Shown one piece after another: positions 9,552-19,804 of a stretch of DNA of 64,000 bases. Location of the stretch: the NCBI GenBank assembly GCA_039105265.1, contig JAPFFF010000007.1, forward strand, positions 1,364,001-1,428,000, written 5' to 3'. This DNA comes from Tritrichomonas musculus. Its lineage: Eukaryota > Parabasalia > Tritrichomonadida > Tritrichomonadidae. The notes below the pieces were generated by a model, which ran no database searches, was not told the DNA's origin, and was given only the letters and a program-made list of their open reading frames with translations. How positions within the stretch are numbered: the first letter of the stretch is position 1; the number at the start of each line of letters is the position of its first letter. The position numbers and the translations under genes were made by a program.

Positions 9552-11582
9552 ATGGAAATGGTCAAACAATTGACCACTCTTCAATTCAAAAAAATGAAGC
9601 CAGCATTTACAGCACGCAGAGTTAAGAATGAAGCACCAGCAGGTTGGACAGCAACAAAAAGGAGAGGGAAACCTGAATGGAGATGTGGACTTGTCCACTA
9701 TGTATTTAAGTTTAATGAATATCGGCGATGTACATATTCTTGTGCAAAGAAAAACATTAAATCACATATTAAAAATCATGTATTTGATCTTGTACAAGAT
9801 GATGATGATGAATTTCCACCTAATCTTAGAAAAAAGATAATGAAAATCAGTCATGATCAATTTAATGACAAATATTTAACAAATTTGGCAACTCTTTGCG
9901 GAAAATTAGATATTCCTTGCAGAAAAGCATCATCAGATCCCATGAGAGACTTTTCATTATATTTATTGAATGAAGGATATAGTTTTCCAAGAGATGCAAA
10001 GACTTCAGTAAATTTTGAACAACTGTTAGACAACGTCTCAGAAAAAAGAGTTTCAGAAAAAGTTATACAAGTATCTCAGAAAGTATTTCAGAAAAATTTA
10101 GAATCATTTTCTCAAAAGAAGTACTGCAATTTATTATGCGATGCAGGCACAGTACTAAAATCGCATTGTTTACACTTTATCCTTACGTATGTTGATGATC
10201 CTGTTGACAAAATACTTTTTGATTCTTTTGATGGACAAATTTTTGATGCAAATTTTTATCGCGAATGTTTTGCCAAAGTCTTTTCCAAATGTAAATCAAA
10301 CAACATTTATATTTCATCTATTACAACAGACAATTTGCCTGCACAAACACTTGGATGGGAAAATTTTAAAGAAACGGTTGATGATCCATTTATAAAAATT
10401 GTTTATCGAATACCTTGTTATGCGCATATGATGAACTTGGTTTTTTCAGATGTTATTAAGAGATCAGAGAAACTAAGAGAATATATAAATACTATATTAG
10501 TAATTGTTAAAAGCATCCGCAAAACAGAAGCTATTGAGTTTATAGGTTCTAAATGTCCATCTCAATCAACGACGCGATGGTTATATATCGTAGATATTCT
10601 ACTTTTTATCTTAAATAATAGAGAAAAAATTAACGATTTTTTACTAATAACCAACAATTCAGACATTCTTATAGATGGAAATATCGAATTCACATATAAA
10701 ATATTAGTTTTGCTCAAGTTGTTTTCGTTAATTGTTGAAAAAGATAGTTTTCAGATATACAATATAGTTCCTTTAGCTAGAGAATTTTTAAACGAACTCA
10801 ATTTACTTTACGATGTCACAGAAAATCAAGACTGGAAAAATATTATAGATATCGTTGATTCATCAACTAGAACTCGACTAGCAAACAACTCATTAAATGA
10901 AACAATTACATCATATGCTCTTTCTGGAGCCGGCCAGGCAGAGCTTCGCCGAAAATACGCAAGTATTTTAACAAAAAATCCAAATTGTTTATCTTTAACA
11001 CCAGAAGAAGAAACACTAAGCAAAGAAAGAATAAAATTTGAATATAAAAAAACTCCACTTTATACAGAAGAAACACCTATAAACAATTTAGTTCAAGTTG
11101 AAGAATTAGATGTCGAAGATGAAATAAGCATGAATTTAACGACTGAGCCAGATGAATTAACGAAGAACATTGATGACATTATGAAAACTCCATTTAAAGA
11201 GAGGATTAAAACAGATTTATACATAAATATATATCAAACTGCAAAATCTGAGCTTGTAAGAATAGGCTCTTTAATTAACATAGAAGAAGATTATATTGAA
11301 CAAAAGTTTGACGAGTTTTTGTTCGAAGATCCTTTACAGTTAGGATTCGCAAAATATTCTAGTAATAATCCTTATGTATTTTGGCGCAAAGCTTATTGTT
11401 TTGATCGAACTTGGGAATTGTTCTCTGAACTAGCATTACGCTATTCCTGTGCCTTTGCAACTGAAGCTCTTGTGGAAAGACTATTATCAATTCAGAAATA
11501 TATTCAAAGTAATCACATGACAAACATTTCGCTTCCTCTCCTCAATGCACGATTACAATTACACGAACAAATTAAAAAATAA
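9552..11582 (+). CDS. hAT-superfamily-like transposase, apparently intact
   Basis: A 676-residue protein expected to cut and join transposon ends. The N terminus holds a BED-like zinc-binding segment (GWTATKRRGKPEWRC, then C, C, H, H in CTYSCAKKNIKSHIKNH). The core shows an RNase H-fold order: CDAGTV with an Asp; TTDNLPAQ with a second Asp; PCYAHMMNLVFSDV, the Cys/His-rich stretch typical of hAT proteins; and SQSTTRWLYI (the hAT Arg-Trp motif). The C terminus (FWRKAYCFDRTWELFSELALRYSCAFATEALVE, split across about 11375-11480) resembles the hAT dimerisation region, with the catalytic Glu likely near it. The frame opens earlier with TTG; ATG codons at 9552 and 9594 are the plausible starts. Full length and an open frame suggest recent activity. 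The element's own ends were not recognised with confidence. Confidence 0.75.
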   Translation: MEMVKQLTTLQFKKMKPAFTARRVKNEAPAGWTATKRRGKPEWRCGLVHYVFKFNEYRRCTYSCAKKNIKSHIKNHVFDLVQDDDDEFPPNLRKKIMKISHDQFNDKYLTNLATLCGKLDIPCRKASSDPMRDFSLYLLNEGYSFPRDAKTSVNFEQLLDNVSEKRVSEKVIQVSQKVFQKNLESFSQKKYCNLLCDAGTVLKSHCLHFILTYVDDPVDKILFDSFDGQIFDANFYRECFAKVFSKCKSNNIYISSITTDNLPAQTLGWENFKETVDDPFIKIVYRIPCYAHMMNLVFSDVIKRSEKLREYINTILVIVKSIRKTEAIEFIGSKCPSQSTTRWLYIVDILLFILNNREKINDFLLITNNSDILIDGNIEFTYKILVLLKLFSLIVEKDSFQIYNIVPLAREFLNELNLLYDVTENQDWKNIIDIVDSSTRTRLANNSLNETITSYALSGAGQAELRRKYASILTKNPNCLSLTPEEETLSKERIKFEYKKTPLYTEETPINNLVQVEELDVEDEISMNLTTEPDELTKNIDDIMKTPFKERIKTDLYINIYQTAKSELVRIGSLINIEEDYIEQKFDEFLFEDPLQLGFAKYSSNNPYVFWRKAYCFDRTWELFSELALRYSCAFATEALVERLLSIQKYIQSNHMTNISLPLLNARLQLHEQIKK

Positions 11583-11830
11583 ACAAAAAGATTTTTTTAA
11601 TTCTTGTTCAGATTTATCTTATTATTTATTTTCATTATGCTTTTGAGTGATTTTTAAATCAAAAGATGTATAGTATTTTATTCAGATATATTTAACAAAA
11701 AAAAAAAAAAAAAAAAAAAATACCTAAAAAGTATTTTTTTGATTAAGATACATTCGCTTTTTAATGAAAAAAGTTTCATATTTTGAAATAATTTTAATCG
11801 TACTCAACTTTTTGAAAGCACATGATCATT

Positions 11831-11831
<1 letters not shown>

Positions 11832-11885
<54 letters not shown>
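11832..11885 (+). repeat. Poly(A) run of 54
   Basis: The longest homopolymer in the window. Similar runs occur at 2976, 11697, 12568, 12956 (T), 17511, 19088, 19671 and 29568. Several abut transposon borders; none is clearly the tail of a retrocopy. Confidence 0.9.
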
Positions 11886-11886
<1 letters not shown>

Positions 11887-11889
11887 ATT

Positions 11890-12240
11890 CAAAAAAACTA
11901 TGAAAGGAGAGGAGATAGAAGATTTTTAATACCATTTTTAAAACCTGAAGAATTCCTTAATACTGCTAAAAAAGTTAATAAAGCTTTATGATTAAGAATC
12001 AAAATCCGTAAATTGTTATTGACTATAATTAATGCATTTACTGAAGGAAACTGATGCGAGAAAGAAAGTTGAAGCTGTGCAAAATGACTTCTTTAAGTTT
12101 AACTGCTGTTTATATCCTAATCCTTAAATTAAATAATTGATTGGAAGCTCATTATAATCATCTTTGATAACATTAGCAATCGTTTTGCAAAGTAAAGAAA
12201 TTTCTTCAATTAAGTGAAACCTAAATGATCATTAACCATA
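11890..12240. pseudogene. Possible decayed coding remnant, strand uncertain
   Basis: The base composition here is less skewed than its surroundings and short frames of protein-like composition appear. The minus strand gives LIEEISLLCKTIANVIKD near 12200-12130 and LLTFLAVLRNSSGFKNGIK near 11985-11925, in different frames and with stops between. The plus strand gives a short frame ending VNKAL at 11991. It may be the relic of an alpha-helical host protein or of an element gene. No family was recognised. Confidence 0.25.
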
Positions 12241-12562
12241 AGTGTAAAAATGCGGATCTAGTCATTAAAAAAAATATAGTTGGTCAAGTACGAGCCTTTT
12301 CACACCTTAAAAAAATAAAAAGAACTATTTCTTTTAAAAAGTTCGATTTTATAAACGTACACATAGCAATCAAATATGGTTATATTTATTTTTTTTTTTG
12401 CTTATGGGAACGTTTTCTACTCGTTTCCATAAAGTCATACTGTATCTTCATGGAAGTTGATTTATGTAAGTTTTGAAAAGATATTTTATATTAAGTTTTT
12501 TTTATTAATTTCGTTAACCAAATTTTAATATATATATAAATAAAGATAAATTTGTTAACCAA

Positions 12563-12598
<36 letters not shown>

Positions 12599-12682
12599 GT
12601 TTTTATTTTCATGAAATATGCTCTTTTTTGGCTTTTTGAATAAGTGATATTTTGATGTAATAAGAGCCGTTTAAAATAGACT

Positions 12683-12777
12683 TTAGCTCGGGGTGTATAA
12701 ATATATTTAGTATAAATATCGATTTTGTTATGAAATATCTTACTTTTTTTATTTTCTTAGCTCGGGGTGTATAAAAA
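12683..12777 (+). repeat. Two direct copies of TTAGCTCGGGGTGTATAAA
   Basis: The motif occurs at 12683-12701 and 12759-12777. A looser inverted relative (TATACCTCCGAAGGGC) lies near 12905-12920, so the region may be a short inverted-repeat element with a duplicated end. The evidence is weak beyond the direct repeat itself. Confidence 0.5.
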
Positions 12778-12953
12778 GATCTTTTTATTAACTTTTTCTA
12801 AAAAAGTCGTATTCATTATTTTCGCGTAGACGTAATCGTAAAACGTAATTGATTTTTTTCTTGGTCTATTATATTGAAAAAGTTTAAACAGAACTTAATT
12901 TTTTATACCTCCGAAGGGCAACCTTCCAAATTTTTCACATAAATAATATGGTT

Positions 12954-12995
<42 letters not shown>

Positions 12996-13109
12996 GCTAA
13001 ATATATGATTTGATTTTATTCTAATTAAATGGAGATATATTTTGATATTTTATAAAATATTTTTATACAATTACAGATGGTTTGAAAAAAAGTTTCCCAA
13101 TAATTTTTA

Positions 13110-13138
13110 GCGGGAGGATGGGAATCGAACCTACAACC
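13110..13138 (-). other. tRNA T-arm-like fragment (no complete tRNA)
   Basis: Read on the minus strand the segment gives GGTTGTAGGTTCGATTCCC followed by ATCCTCCCGC. This contains the universal TTCGA T-loop and the internal RNA polymerase III B-box pattern (GGTTCGANTCC). One stem pair is broken, and no D-arm, anticodon arm or matching 5' acceptor (CGGGAGG) is present, so it is not a functional tRNA. It could be a tRNA pseudogene piece, a tRNA-derived SINE fragment, or chance. Confidence 0.35.
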
Positions 13139-13169
13139 TTTAGTATAAGTTTTATGGGGAACAGTGTTA

Positions 13170-13560
13170 GGGTCGTAGGTTAGCACTTTTCTTATCAAAA
13201 AGGGAAATAAACATTTGAAAAAGTTTTAAGGTTCGTAAGATTTGAATACTTGGGTCGTAGGTTATTATCGTTATTTTATATTCAAAAAATTGTGAGTATT
13301 TTCTATGAGTTTTATAAAAAAATCTATTATCTCAAATAATTCTTACAAGGGTCGTAGGTTTTTTCAATGTTCAGAATTTTTTCAATGAAGGGTCGTAGGT
13401 TTTATTGAATTATTTGTGATAATACAATTTTTTTTTCAATGAAGGGTCGTAGGTTTTATTGAATTATTTGTGATAATACAATTTTTTTCAATTATCGGTC
13501 GTAGGTTATATTATGAATTTTTTTTTTTAGTAATCAATTTTTCAATAAGGCTCGTAGGTT
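13170..13560 (+). repeat. Seven spaced copies of GGGTCGTAGGTT
   Basis: Copies start at 13170, 13252, 13349, 13390, 13444, 13496 and 13549 (the last two with one or two changes), giving spacings of 82, 97, 41, 54, 52 and 53 bases. Intervening DNA is AT-rich; two neighbouring units also share TTTTATTGAATTATTTG. The array ends 33 bases before the MULE transposase start codon, so these could be subterminal transposase-binding sites. The core resembles the T-arm-like piece at 13110-13138. Confidence 0.8.
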
Positions 13561-14742
13561 AAGGTCAAATTTATTATACAATATTCATCCCAAATGTATG
13601 GCCAATCTCCCCATGCATATCCACCACCGACTCAAGCATATCAACTACCAACTCAAGCATATCAACCATCAACTCAAGCATATCCACCATCAACTCAGGC
13701 ATATCCACCTCCTCAAGCATATCTACCACCTCCTCAAGCTTATCCGCCACCTCAAGCTTATCCACCACATCAACAAACTTACCCGCCTCAAGTTTATCCA
13801 TCTCTTCAAGTTTATCCACCTCCTCAAGTTTATCCACCACCTCAAGCTTATCCGCTTCCTCCTCAAGCATGTCCACCTTCTCAAAATCATCCAATTATTC
13901 CTCAAAAATTTTTAATTCAAAAATCTCAAATAGAAAATCTTTCAAAATATTCATTTTATTCTCAGCTATTTGATTCATTTAAAATTCAAAATAAAAATAC
14001 AGAAAATCAACAAATTTTAAGCGCTTTTAACAAAATTCAAAAATACCCTCATTATTTATATGATGATAACCATATTTATAGATTTGAATATTGTAATGGA
14101 AATAACGCTTATTATTTCTGCGTAAATAAAAAAGTAAATGGAATTAAATGTAAAGCCAGAAGAGTTTTAAAAGATGGAAATTTAGAAGTGCCAAATCAAA
14201 AAGAAAATATTTTTCATTATGGCGATGAGTGCTCAATAGAATATCTAGAAAAAAATGCGTTTTATAAAAATCAAATTAATTCTATAAGATCTAAAATTCG
14301 TGATTTTTTTATTAATAACAGAAATTTATCATCAAAATATATTCATTATCAAAGTATGAAATGGTCAATTACATGCTCAATTAATCAAATAGAAAATTGG
14401 ATTAAAGATTTAATGATTGATAATGTTGGAAAATTATCTCATTTAAAATATATGAACGACGATTTATTTCCTAATAAAAAACGATTATGGGCTAGATTAC
14501 ATGACGAGGTAAATGGAATCATAATTTTTATGACAGATCTTCGTGAAGAATATTTTTTAAATGCTGATATTTGGTTAATTGATGGTACTTTTCGCATGGC
14601 ACCAAAAAACTTTTCTAAAATTTTAAACATCATGGGCACAATTTTAATAAACAATACGTATTTAACAGTCGGTCATATAATTTTAAAAAGTAAAAAAGAA
14701 AATGATTATACAATTGCGTTAAAACTTTTTTTGAGTCAAATG

Positions 14743-15220
14743 TAGACTTGTTATTCTCCGATTCTCAAGATCGATAATTGATTGACTTTTTGATATCGAT
14801 ACATAAATATAAACAGATTCTCGAGATCGATTTCAGAGATCGAGAATTTTTTTTCTCAGCTTTTGATATCAGAATTTTCAATTAAACTTTTTGATAAATA
14901 TATGATCGTAATTTAATCTCAAATATTCCAGAAAAAAAGAATGTATTTTTTGATTTTAATCTTAAAATAAACATCAATACATTCTATTATTTATTTTTAG
15001 ATATTATAAAATCACAAATAACAATTATAAAAAAAGATAAATCTGTTTGAGATCTCGAGATCTCGGTAATTGATATCAAGTTTACAATTATTTTTATTTC
15101 ACATTTCATATCTGATATCTTGATAATCGATAATATCGATATCAATTTGTAAACTGATAATCGAGTATCAGATGTAAAAAAGTGACGTTTTTGATATCGA
15201 TTCTCAAAATAACAAGTCTA
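14743..15220. mobile_element. 478-bp hAT-type MITE inside the MULE gene
   Basis: The ends are inverted (TAGACTTGTTATT at 14743; its complement ends at 15220) and an exact 8-bp duplication GTCAAATG flanks it (14735-14742 and 15221-15228). Eight-base duplications are the mark of hAT insertion. The inside has many GATATCGAT- and CTCGAGATC-like short palindromes and no gene. Confidence 0.9.
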
Positions 15221-15413
15221 GTCAAATGGCTAATTCGTTGCACAATTTAAGAGTAAAATATATAATTTCAGATTTTGAAAAAGCTTTATTGAATTCAATT
15301 AAAGATATTATTAATTTTTTTCATTTAAATGAGGAGCTTTCAAGATATATTAAAATACAAGGATGCTTGTTCCACTTTTCTCAAAGTTTAATTAAAACTT
15401 TTTCAAAAAATTA

Positions 15414-17126
15414 AAAACCCCCTCCAACTTGCTGATATTGACGTTTCATTAATTTTACGATTTAATTAAATTGTATTTATGTTTATAAACAAATATTAAT
15501 TATAGAGTGTTTTATGTTTATGATTATTTAATGAGATATTTAAAATACTAATTTCAAAATTAGAAAATACGTTTTTTCTAGAAGCCTTCACAAATATTTA
15601 TGAGATCTCATATAAAAATACTCGTTTTTTCTATCCCCTCCCACAAATATTCAATAAAAACACGTTTTTTACAAAAAACGTGTTTTTTGAAAAATAGTTT
15701 TTCCTTTGTTAATAATTAATATAAATATAATATTTTTTAATAAATATTTTCTAATAAATATTATAACAATAAATATATTATTTAATAAATTATAAATCTT
15801 TATTTTGATAGTTTTTTTCATTAAATCTGCTCAATAACGGATATTCAAATAACGAACAATAATGCATTGTGAAATAAAAAAAGCACGTTTTTTATAGATT
15901 GCCCTCTCAAATATTTGTTAAACCTCATATAAAAATACTCGTTTTTTCTATCTCCTCCCTCAAATATTCAATAAAAACACGTTTTCTTGATTGAATAATC
16001 AAACGATCTTTTAAAGAAGAGCATCAAATTTGAAGATAAAATAACATTTTTTCTAATGAATGTAGTTTAGAAAATCCTCCAGCAAAAATAGATGAATAGA
16101 TTAAATTAATTTCGAATGAAAGATTATTTGGATGAGGGAAAAAAATATATAATGATTAACTTTGTCAACATTAGAAAAGTATTGTTTAGGATCTGAATTT
16201 ATTAACTTCAATCCACGTGAAATGCTAGTATTATCAACATTGTCAATAATATTTAATCAGAATATCTTGGAACCAAATTTGATGAAAATCACTGCACAAA
16301 TATTCATTTTGTAATTGCAGATAAATAATTAGTAAATCTTTTTGGTTCATGGTCATCGGAAGATGAATAAAATTATGAAAACATTAAAAGTTTATTTGTT
16401 AACAATTGTAAATTCAAAAAGTTTCGATATAATAAAGTCTTCTTACAAAAAACAACAGCAACTCAATTTATTTCAACAATCATAAAGAATTTCATTGTAT
16501 AAAACAAACAACAACTCAATATATTTCGACAGTCAACCAAATTGTTTGAACTAAAAGTGTTTTTTGAAAGTTTTTTTTTTTTTGACAACCTAAATCATAC
16601 TTCATATTTTTTTCTTTAATGGTAAAAAACTTTTTGTTTAATATAACTATTCAATACATTACCTAAAATTTAAAAAAAAAAATTTCAGAAATTAATTAGT
16701 ATAATAATTCCCAATGAATTGATTGTATTTTATAAATTTTAGCAAAGTATGCATATTGTTTTTCTGTTTTTATCTTTAATTTAGAGTTAAACTATGCAAA
16801 ATCAATAAAATGGCCAATTTAGATAAAATGATCATCACCTAAAAATTTATGAGATGAAATTAAATCAAAAATTCTATATTATATCTAAATAAATGTATAT
16901 TTCATTAGGATCTATCAGAAGACTTTGAATGTTTTTTTTACAACATATAATATGTTAATATGCAGAAAGTATTTTCAATGTAGAACAAAATTAATTAAAA
17001 AAATATAAATTTAGGATTTGCTAATTTTATATTAATTATAATAATTCTTTTATGAGGTATAATGTAAAAGATATAACTATTTTTTTTTACCTGTTAAAAA
17101 ATGTAAACGGTATTGGAGGGGGTTTT
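15414..17126. mobile_element. 1.7 kb element with AAAACCCCCTCCAA ends inside the MULE gene
   Basis: Inverted ends AAAACCCCCTCCAA (15414-15427) and TTGGAGGGGGTTTT (17113-17126) are flanked by an exact 8-bp duplication AAAAATTA (15406-15413, 17127-17134). The MULE frame continues directly across the duplicated bases. The interior has no credible gene. Two partly similar blocks near 15590-15670 and 15895-15980 (ACTCGTTTTTTCTATC, CAAATATTCAATAAAAACACG) show internal duplication. It is probably a non-autonomous hAT-type element. Confidence 0.85.
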
Positions 17127-17962
17127 AAAAATTATTCAAAAAATAAAACAACGATTGAAATGAAAACAATTTTGTATATCTTATTGTATTCTCCTTTTAT
17201 TGAGTGGACAACCTTATTAGAATGGTTTAATAAATTAATAAAATATAAAACAGATTCATACCAATTTTTATTATATTTTAACAAAGTATGGATATCTGAT
17301 AGAAATATTTGGCACGTGGGCGAAAAACCATTTGTTTTAATTCTTACAAATTGCGCATTAGAGTCATACCATAAACGTTTAAATTCGGTTCTTAACACTC
17401 AAAGTTCAATTGAAAGCTTCAGCAAATCATTGTATCTATTTGATATGAAAAACTTTAGAGAAATTAATAAATGCAAAGATAAAATATTAAAATATCAAAC
17501 ATTTCTCCAGAAAAAAAAAAAAAAAAAAAAAAAAAGGAATACTTATCGCCCCCGATACTTATTGACCCCGGAGGTTAAGGTCAATATTGACCTTGTATCG
17601 TACATAAGAAAAAAAAGTTCGAAACTTTTTTGCACTTTTGCAAAAAATACCATGAGTAGCTACTCATGCTTTTTTCACATTTTTTCAAGATAAAAAAAAT
17701 TATAAATGTATTATTTTAATATAAGTTGATAATGATTTTTATTATAAGTATTGACTAATAAACAAGCAAGCGCAAATATTTTTTAAACTATCAGTCATTC
17801 TTTTCGTTACAAGCTAGCAAGGAAAACTAAAATTATCATTATAATTCAAAATGAAATATTAACTAAATTAAAATCAAATGTGTAATCCGGGTGAATTATA
17901 ATAAATATAAAACTGTATCTCTTCTAATAAAATGAATTTTTTGTGATTTTGAAAGAAAATAA

Positions 17963-19085
17963 TAGGGATGGGAAACGGGCAACGGACGGGCAATGGGCCC
18001 GAAATAAACGTACTGCCCGGGCAAAACGGTTATTTACGTTTTTTCGGGCGAAGCAGTGCCCGTTTCCACTTTTTTGGGCAATTGCCCGGAGCTGCCCATT
18101 TTCATAAAAAAGAATTTGGTTCGAATATTTTCCGAACTTTTTTTTTTTTTTTAAGAAAAAAGCATTGACAAAATAAAGTTTATGAATGATTTTTGTTTAA
18201 AAAAATGCATGAATATATTGATTTTTATATTTTAAATATAATTAAATTAAAAAAATCACATTTACTTTTCTGATAACACAAAAATTTCATTAGATATTAT
18301 GTCATTAACATAAAAAAGTAATTTTAACACAACAGTATAATAATATATATGCTATTCTAACTATAAGTTCATAAATAAAACCTTTTGGAACAAATTAAAT
18401 TTTGAGATATTGAAAATAAAGTAGTATAGTATAGGCTGGGATTCATTCTTCACCCCAGCCTACACTGCTCGCCACCAAGCTCAGGTACACCTTCGCTACA
18501 GATTATAAATATGACTTTAATGTAAGAATGAATTTAGATCAATATCTAGAAAGACAGATTTACATTAAACAATTGAAATGGAATGAGTAAAATACCTATA
18601 TCTCAATATTTTTCTGGTGTAGAATTCAAAAAACACCATTAGAAAGCTCAAAAACTACTCCATACCTTGGAAATGACATTGGTGGAATAGTGAAAGTAGA
18701 GAGTGTGTACTTACGATAGGTTTTCAGAGGGTATTTGGCCGGGTAGCGAGGCCAAAGCGAAGGTGTACCTGAGCTTGGTGGCGAGCAGTGTAGGCTGGGG
18801 TGAAGAATGAATCCCAGCCTATACTATACTACTAATAAACTATATAGTTAATGAAATAGTTGTGGGAATAAAAAATTATGCATTTTAAGAATAACAAAAA
18901 ATCAAAATTTTTTATATAAGCCAAAAAAAGAGTAAAAAAAGTGATAATATTTTCATTTAAACAAGTTTTTTAAAAAAATCATTTTCTTATTGTTTATAAA
19001 AAATGAAAAATAAATTGCAATCATGATGATATGAATAAATCTTTTCAACATGGAGTATAGGTTGAGAAATTGGGAATGAAAGAAA

Positions 19086-19125
<40 letters not shown>

Positions 19126-19337
19126 TTCGACGAATATCGAACAAGCAGCCTTTACTATTTCATAAAATTCACGGGCAGGAAAGAAAATGATGAACGGGCA
19201 ATCAATTTAACGATCAGATGGGCAAGAACGAGCAAAAACGGGCAATGTAAAAAAGACGTTTGTGCCCATTCTTGCCCGGTGATATGACCAATCTGACATT
19301 GCCCGGGCACGTTTCGGGCGCACGTTTCCCATCCCTA
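17963..19337. mobile_element. 1.37 kb GGGCA-rich hAT-type element nested in the long-TIR element
   Basis: Ends TAGGGATGGGAAACG (17963) and its inverse (to 19337) are flanked by an exact 8-bp duplication GAAAATAA (17955-17962, 19338-19345). Both subterminal regions (17975-18105 and 19165-19330) are packed with GGGCA/TGCCC motifs in both orientations, the only GC-rich blocks nearby. These are typical of multiple subterminal transposase-binding sites of hAT elements. No transposase is present. A further element (18420-18834) sits inside it. A diverged relative is at about 41108-42790. Confidence 0.88.
18420..18834. mobile_element. 415-bp element with 78-bp terminal inverted repeats, innermost of the nest
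   Basis: 18420-18497 and 18756-18834 are near-perfect inverted copies starting AGTAGTATAGTATAGGCTGG. Five bases, AATAA, directly flank both ends and may be the target duplication, though the AT-rich context makes this weak. No coding region. The high identity of the arms suggests it is recent. Confidence 0.8.
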
Positions 19338-19669
19338 GAAAATAATTTCAAATATTAATAATATTAGCGAAATTTTGAAATTTGGGTAATTAATTGTTTT
19401 AGAATAATAAAATGATGACGTAAAAATACTTTAGGCTGATTGTTTATTTTGTGGATGCTTAAAATAAAGACCAATATCGATTTATAAAAAATAAAACGTT
19501 TATAATTTTTTTATCTGGAAAAAATGTGAAAAAAAGCATGAGTAGCTACTCATGGTATTTTTTGCAAAAGTGCAAAAAAGTTTCGAACTTTTTTTTCTTA
19601 TGTACGATACAAGGTCAATATTGACCTTAACCACCGGGGTCAATAAGTATCGGGGGCGATAAGTATTCA

Positions 19670-19703
<34 letters not shown>

Positions 19704-19804
19704 TTGACCTAATGGATAAAGTTTCGAAAGATAATATAACAAAAAGCTCTGAAGGTAATAACAATAATGAAAAAAAGTTAACACTAATTTTTTCTTATAT
19801 ATAA

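Larger units (their letters stand above)
11583..13109. other. Gene-free, homopolymer-rich stretch
   Basis: It contains A-runs of 24 (11697-11720), 54 (11832-11885) and 30 (12568-12597) and a T-run of 39 (12956-12994). It also has a possible coding remnant (11890-12240) and a repeated CTCGGGGTGTATAAA motif. No intact gene is visible. Confidence 0.5.
17538..19668. mobile_element. Element with about 170-bp terminal inverted repeats, flanked by poly(A)
   Basis: 17538-17706 and 19499-19668 are near-identical inverted copies. They share GAATACTTATCGCCCCCG, CAATATTGACCTTG, and the palindrome CATGAGTAGCTACTCATG. It sits in an A-rich stretch of the MULE gene: 26 A precede it and 30 A follow, which hides any target duplication. 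Long inverted repeats with no gene inside suggest a non-autonomous MULE-like (fold-back) element. It was later invaded by the element at 17963-19337. Confidence 0.8.
13594..19804 (+). pseudogene. MULE transposase gene split by three insertions
   Basis: The coding parts are 13594-14742, 15229-15413, 17135 to about 17510, and about 19701-19804. Part 1 starts with a Pro/Gln/Tyr-rich repeat (units like QAYPPP, residues 5-100). A FLYWCH-like zinc finger follows (YRFEYCNGNNAYYFC, later Cys and His), then the first catalytic Asp in WLIDGTFRM. Part 2 carries the second Asp (ISDFEKAL) and the CxxH motif (GCLFHF). Part 3 carries the typical MULE TNCALESYHKRLNS. Part 4 ends with a plausible C terminus (FDLMDKVSKDN...). 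At the first two junctions removing the insertion and one target-site copy restores the same reading frame (SQMANS; SKNYSKN). Insertion therefore happened while the gene was otherwise open. This is a plain DNA transposon relic, now non-functional. Confidence 0.8.

Noticed and set aside
13110-13138. A tRNA gene on the minus strand
   Set aside because: Only the T-arm-like part is present, with one broken pair and no partner acceptor strand, D-arm or anticodon arm.
13444-13560. A CRISPR array made of the GTCGTAGG repeats
   Set aside because: The repeat is only 12 bases, spacing is irregular, spacers are low-complexity, and the window is eukaryotic.
13574-13894. Minus-strand frame rich in DKLEEVDK-like repeats
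   Set aside because: It is the complement of the Pro-rich repeat of the MULE gene on the plus strand.
17560-17693. Protein coding in the long inverted repeat (RPRYLLTPEVKV...)
   Set aside because: The same translation appears at the other end of the element because the DNA is an inverted repeat; it is not a gene.
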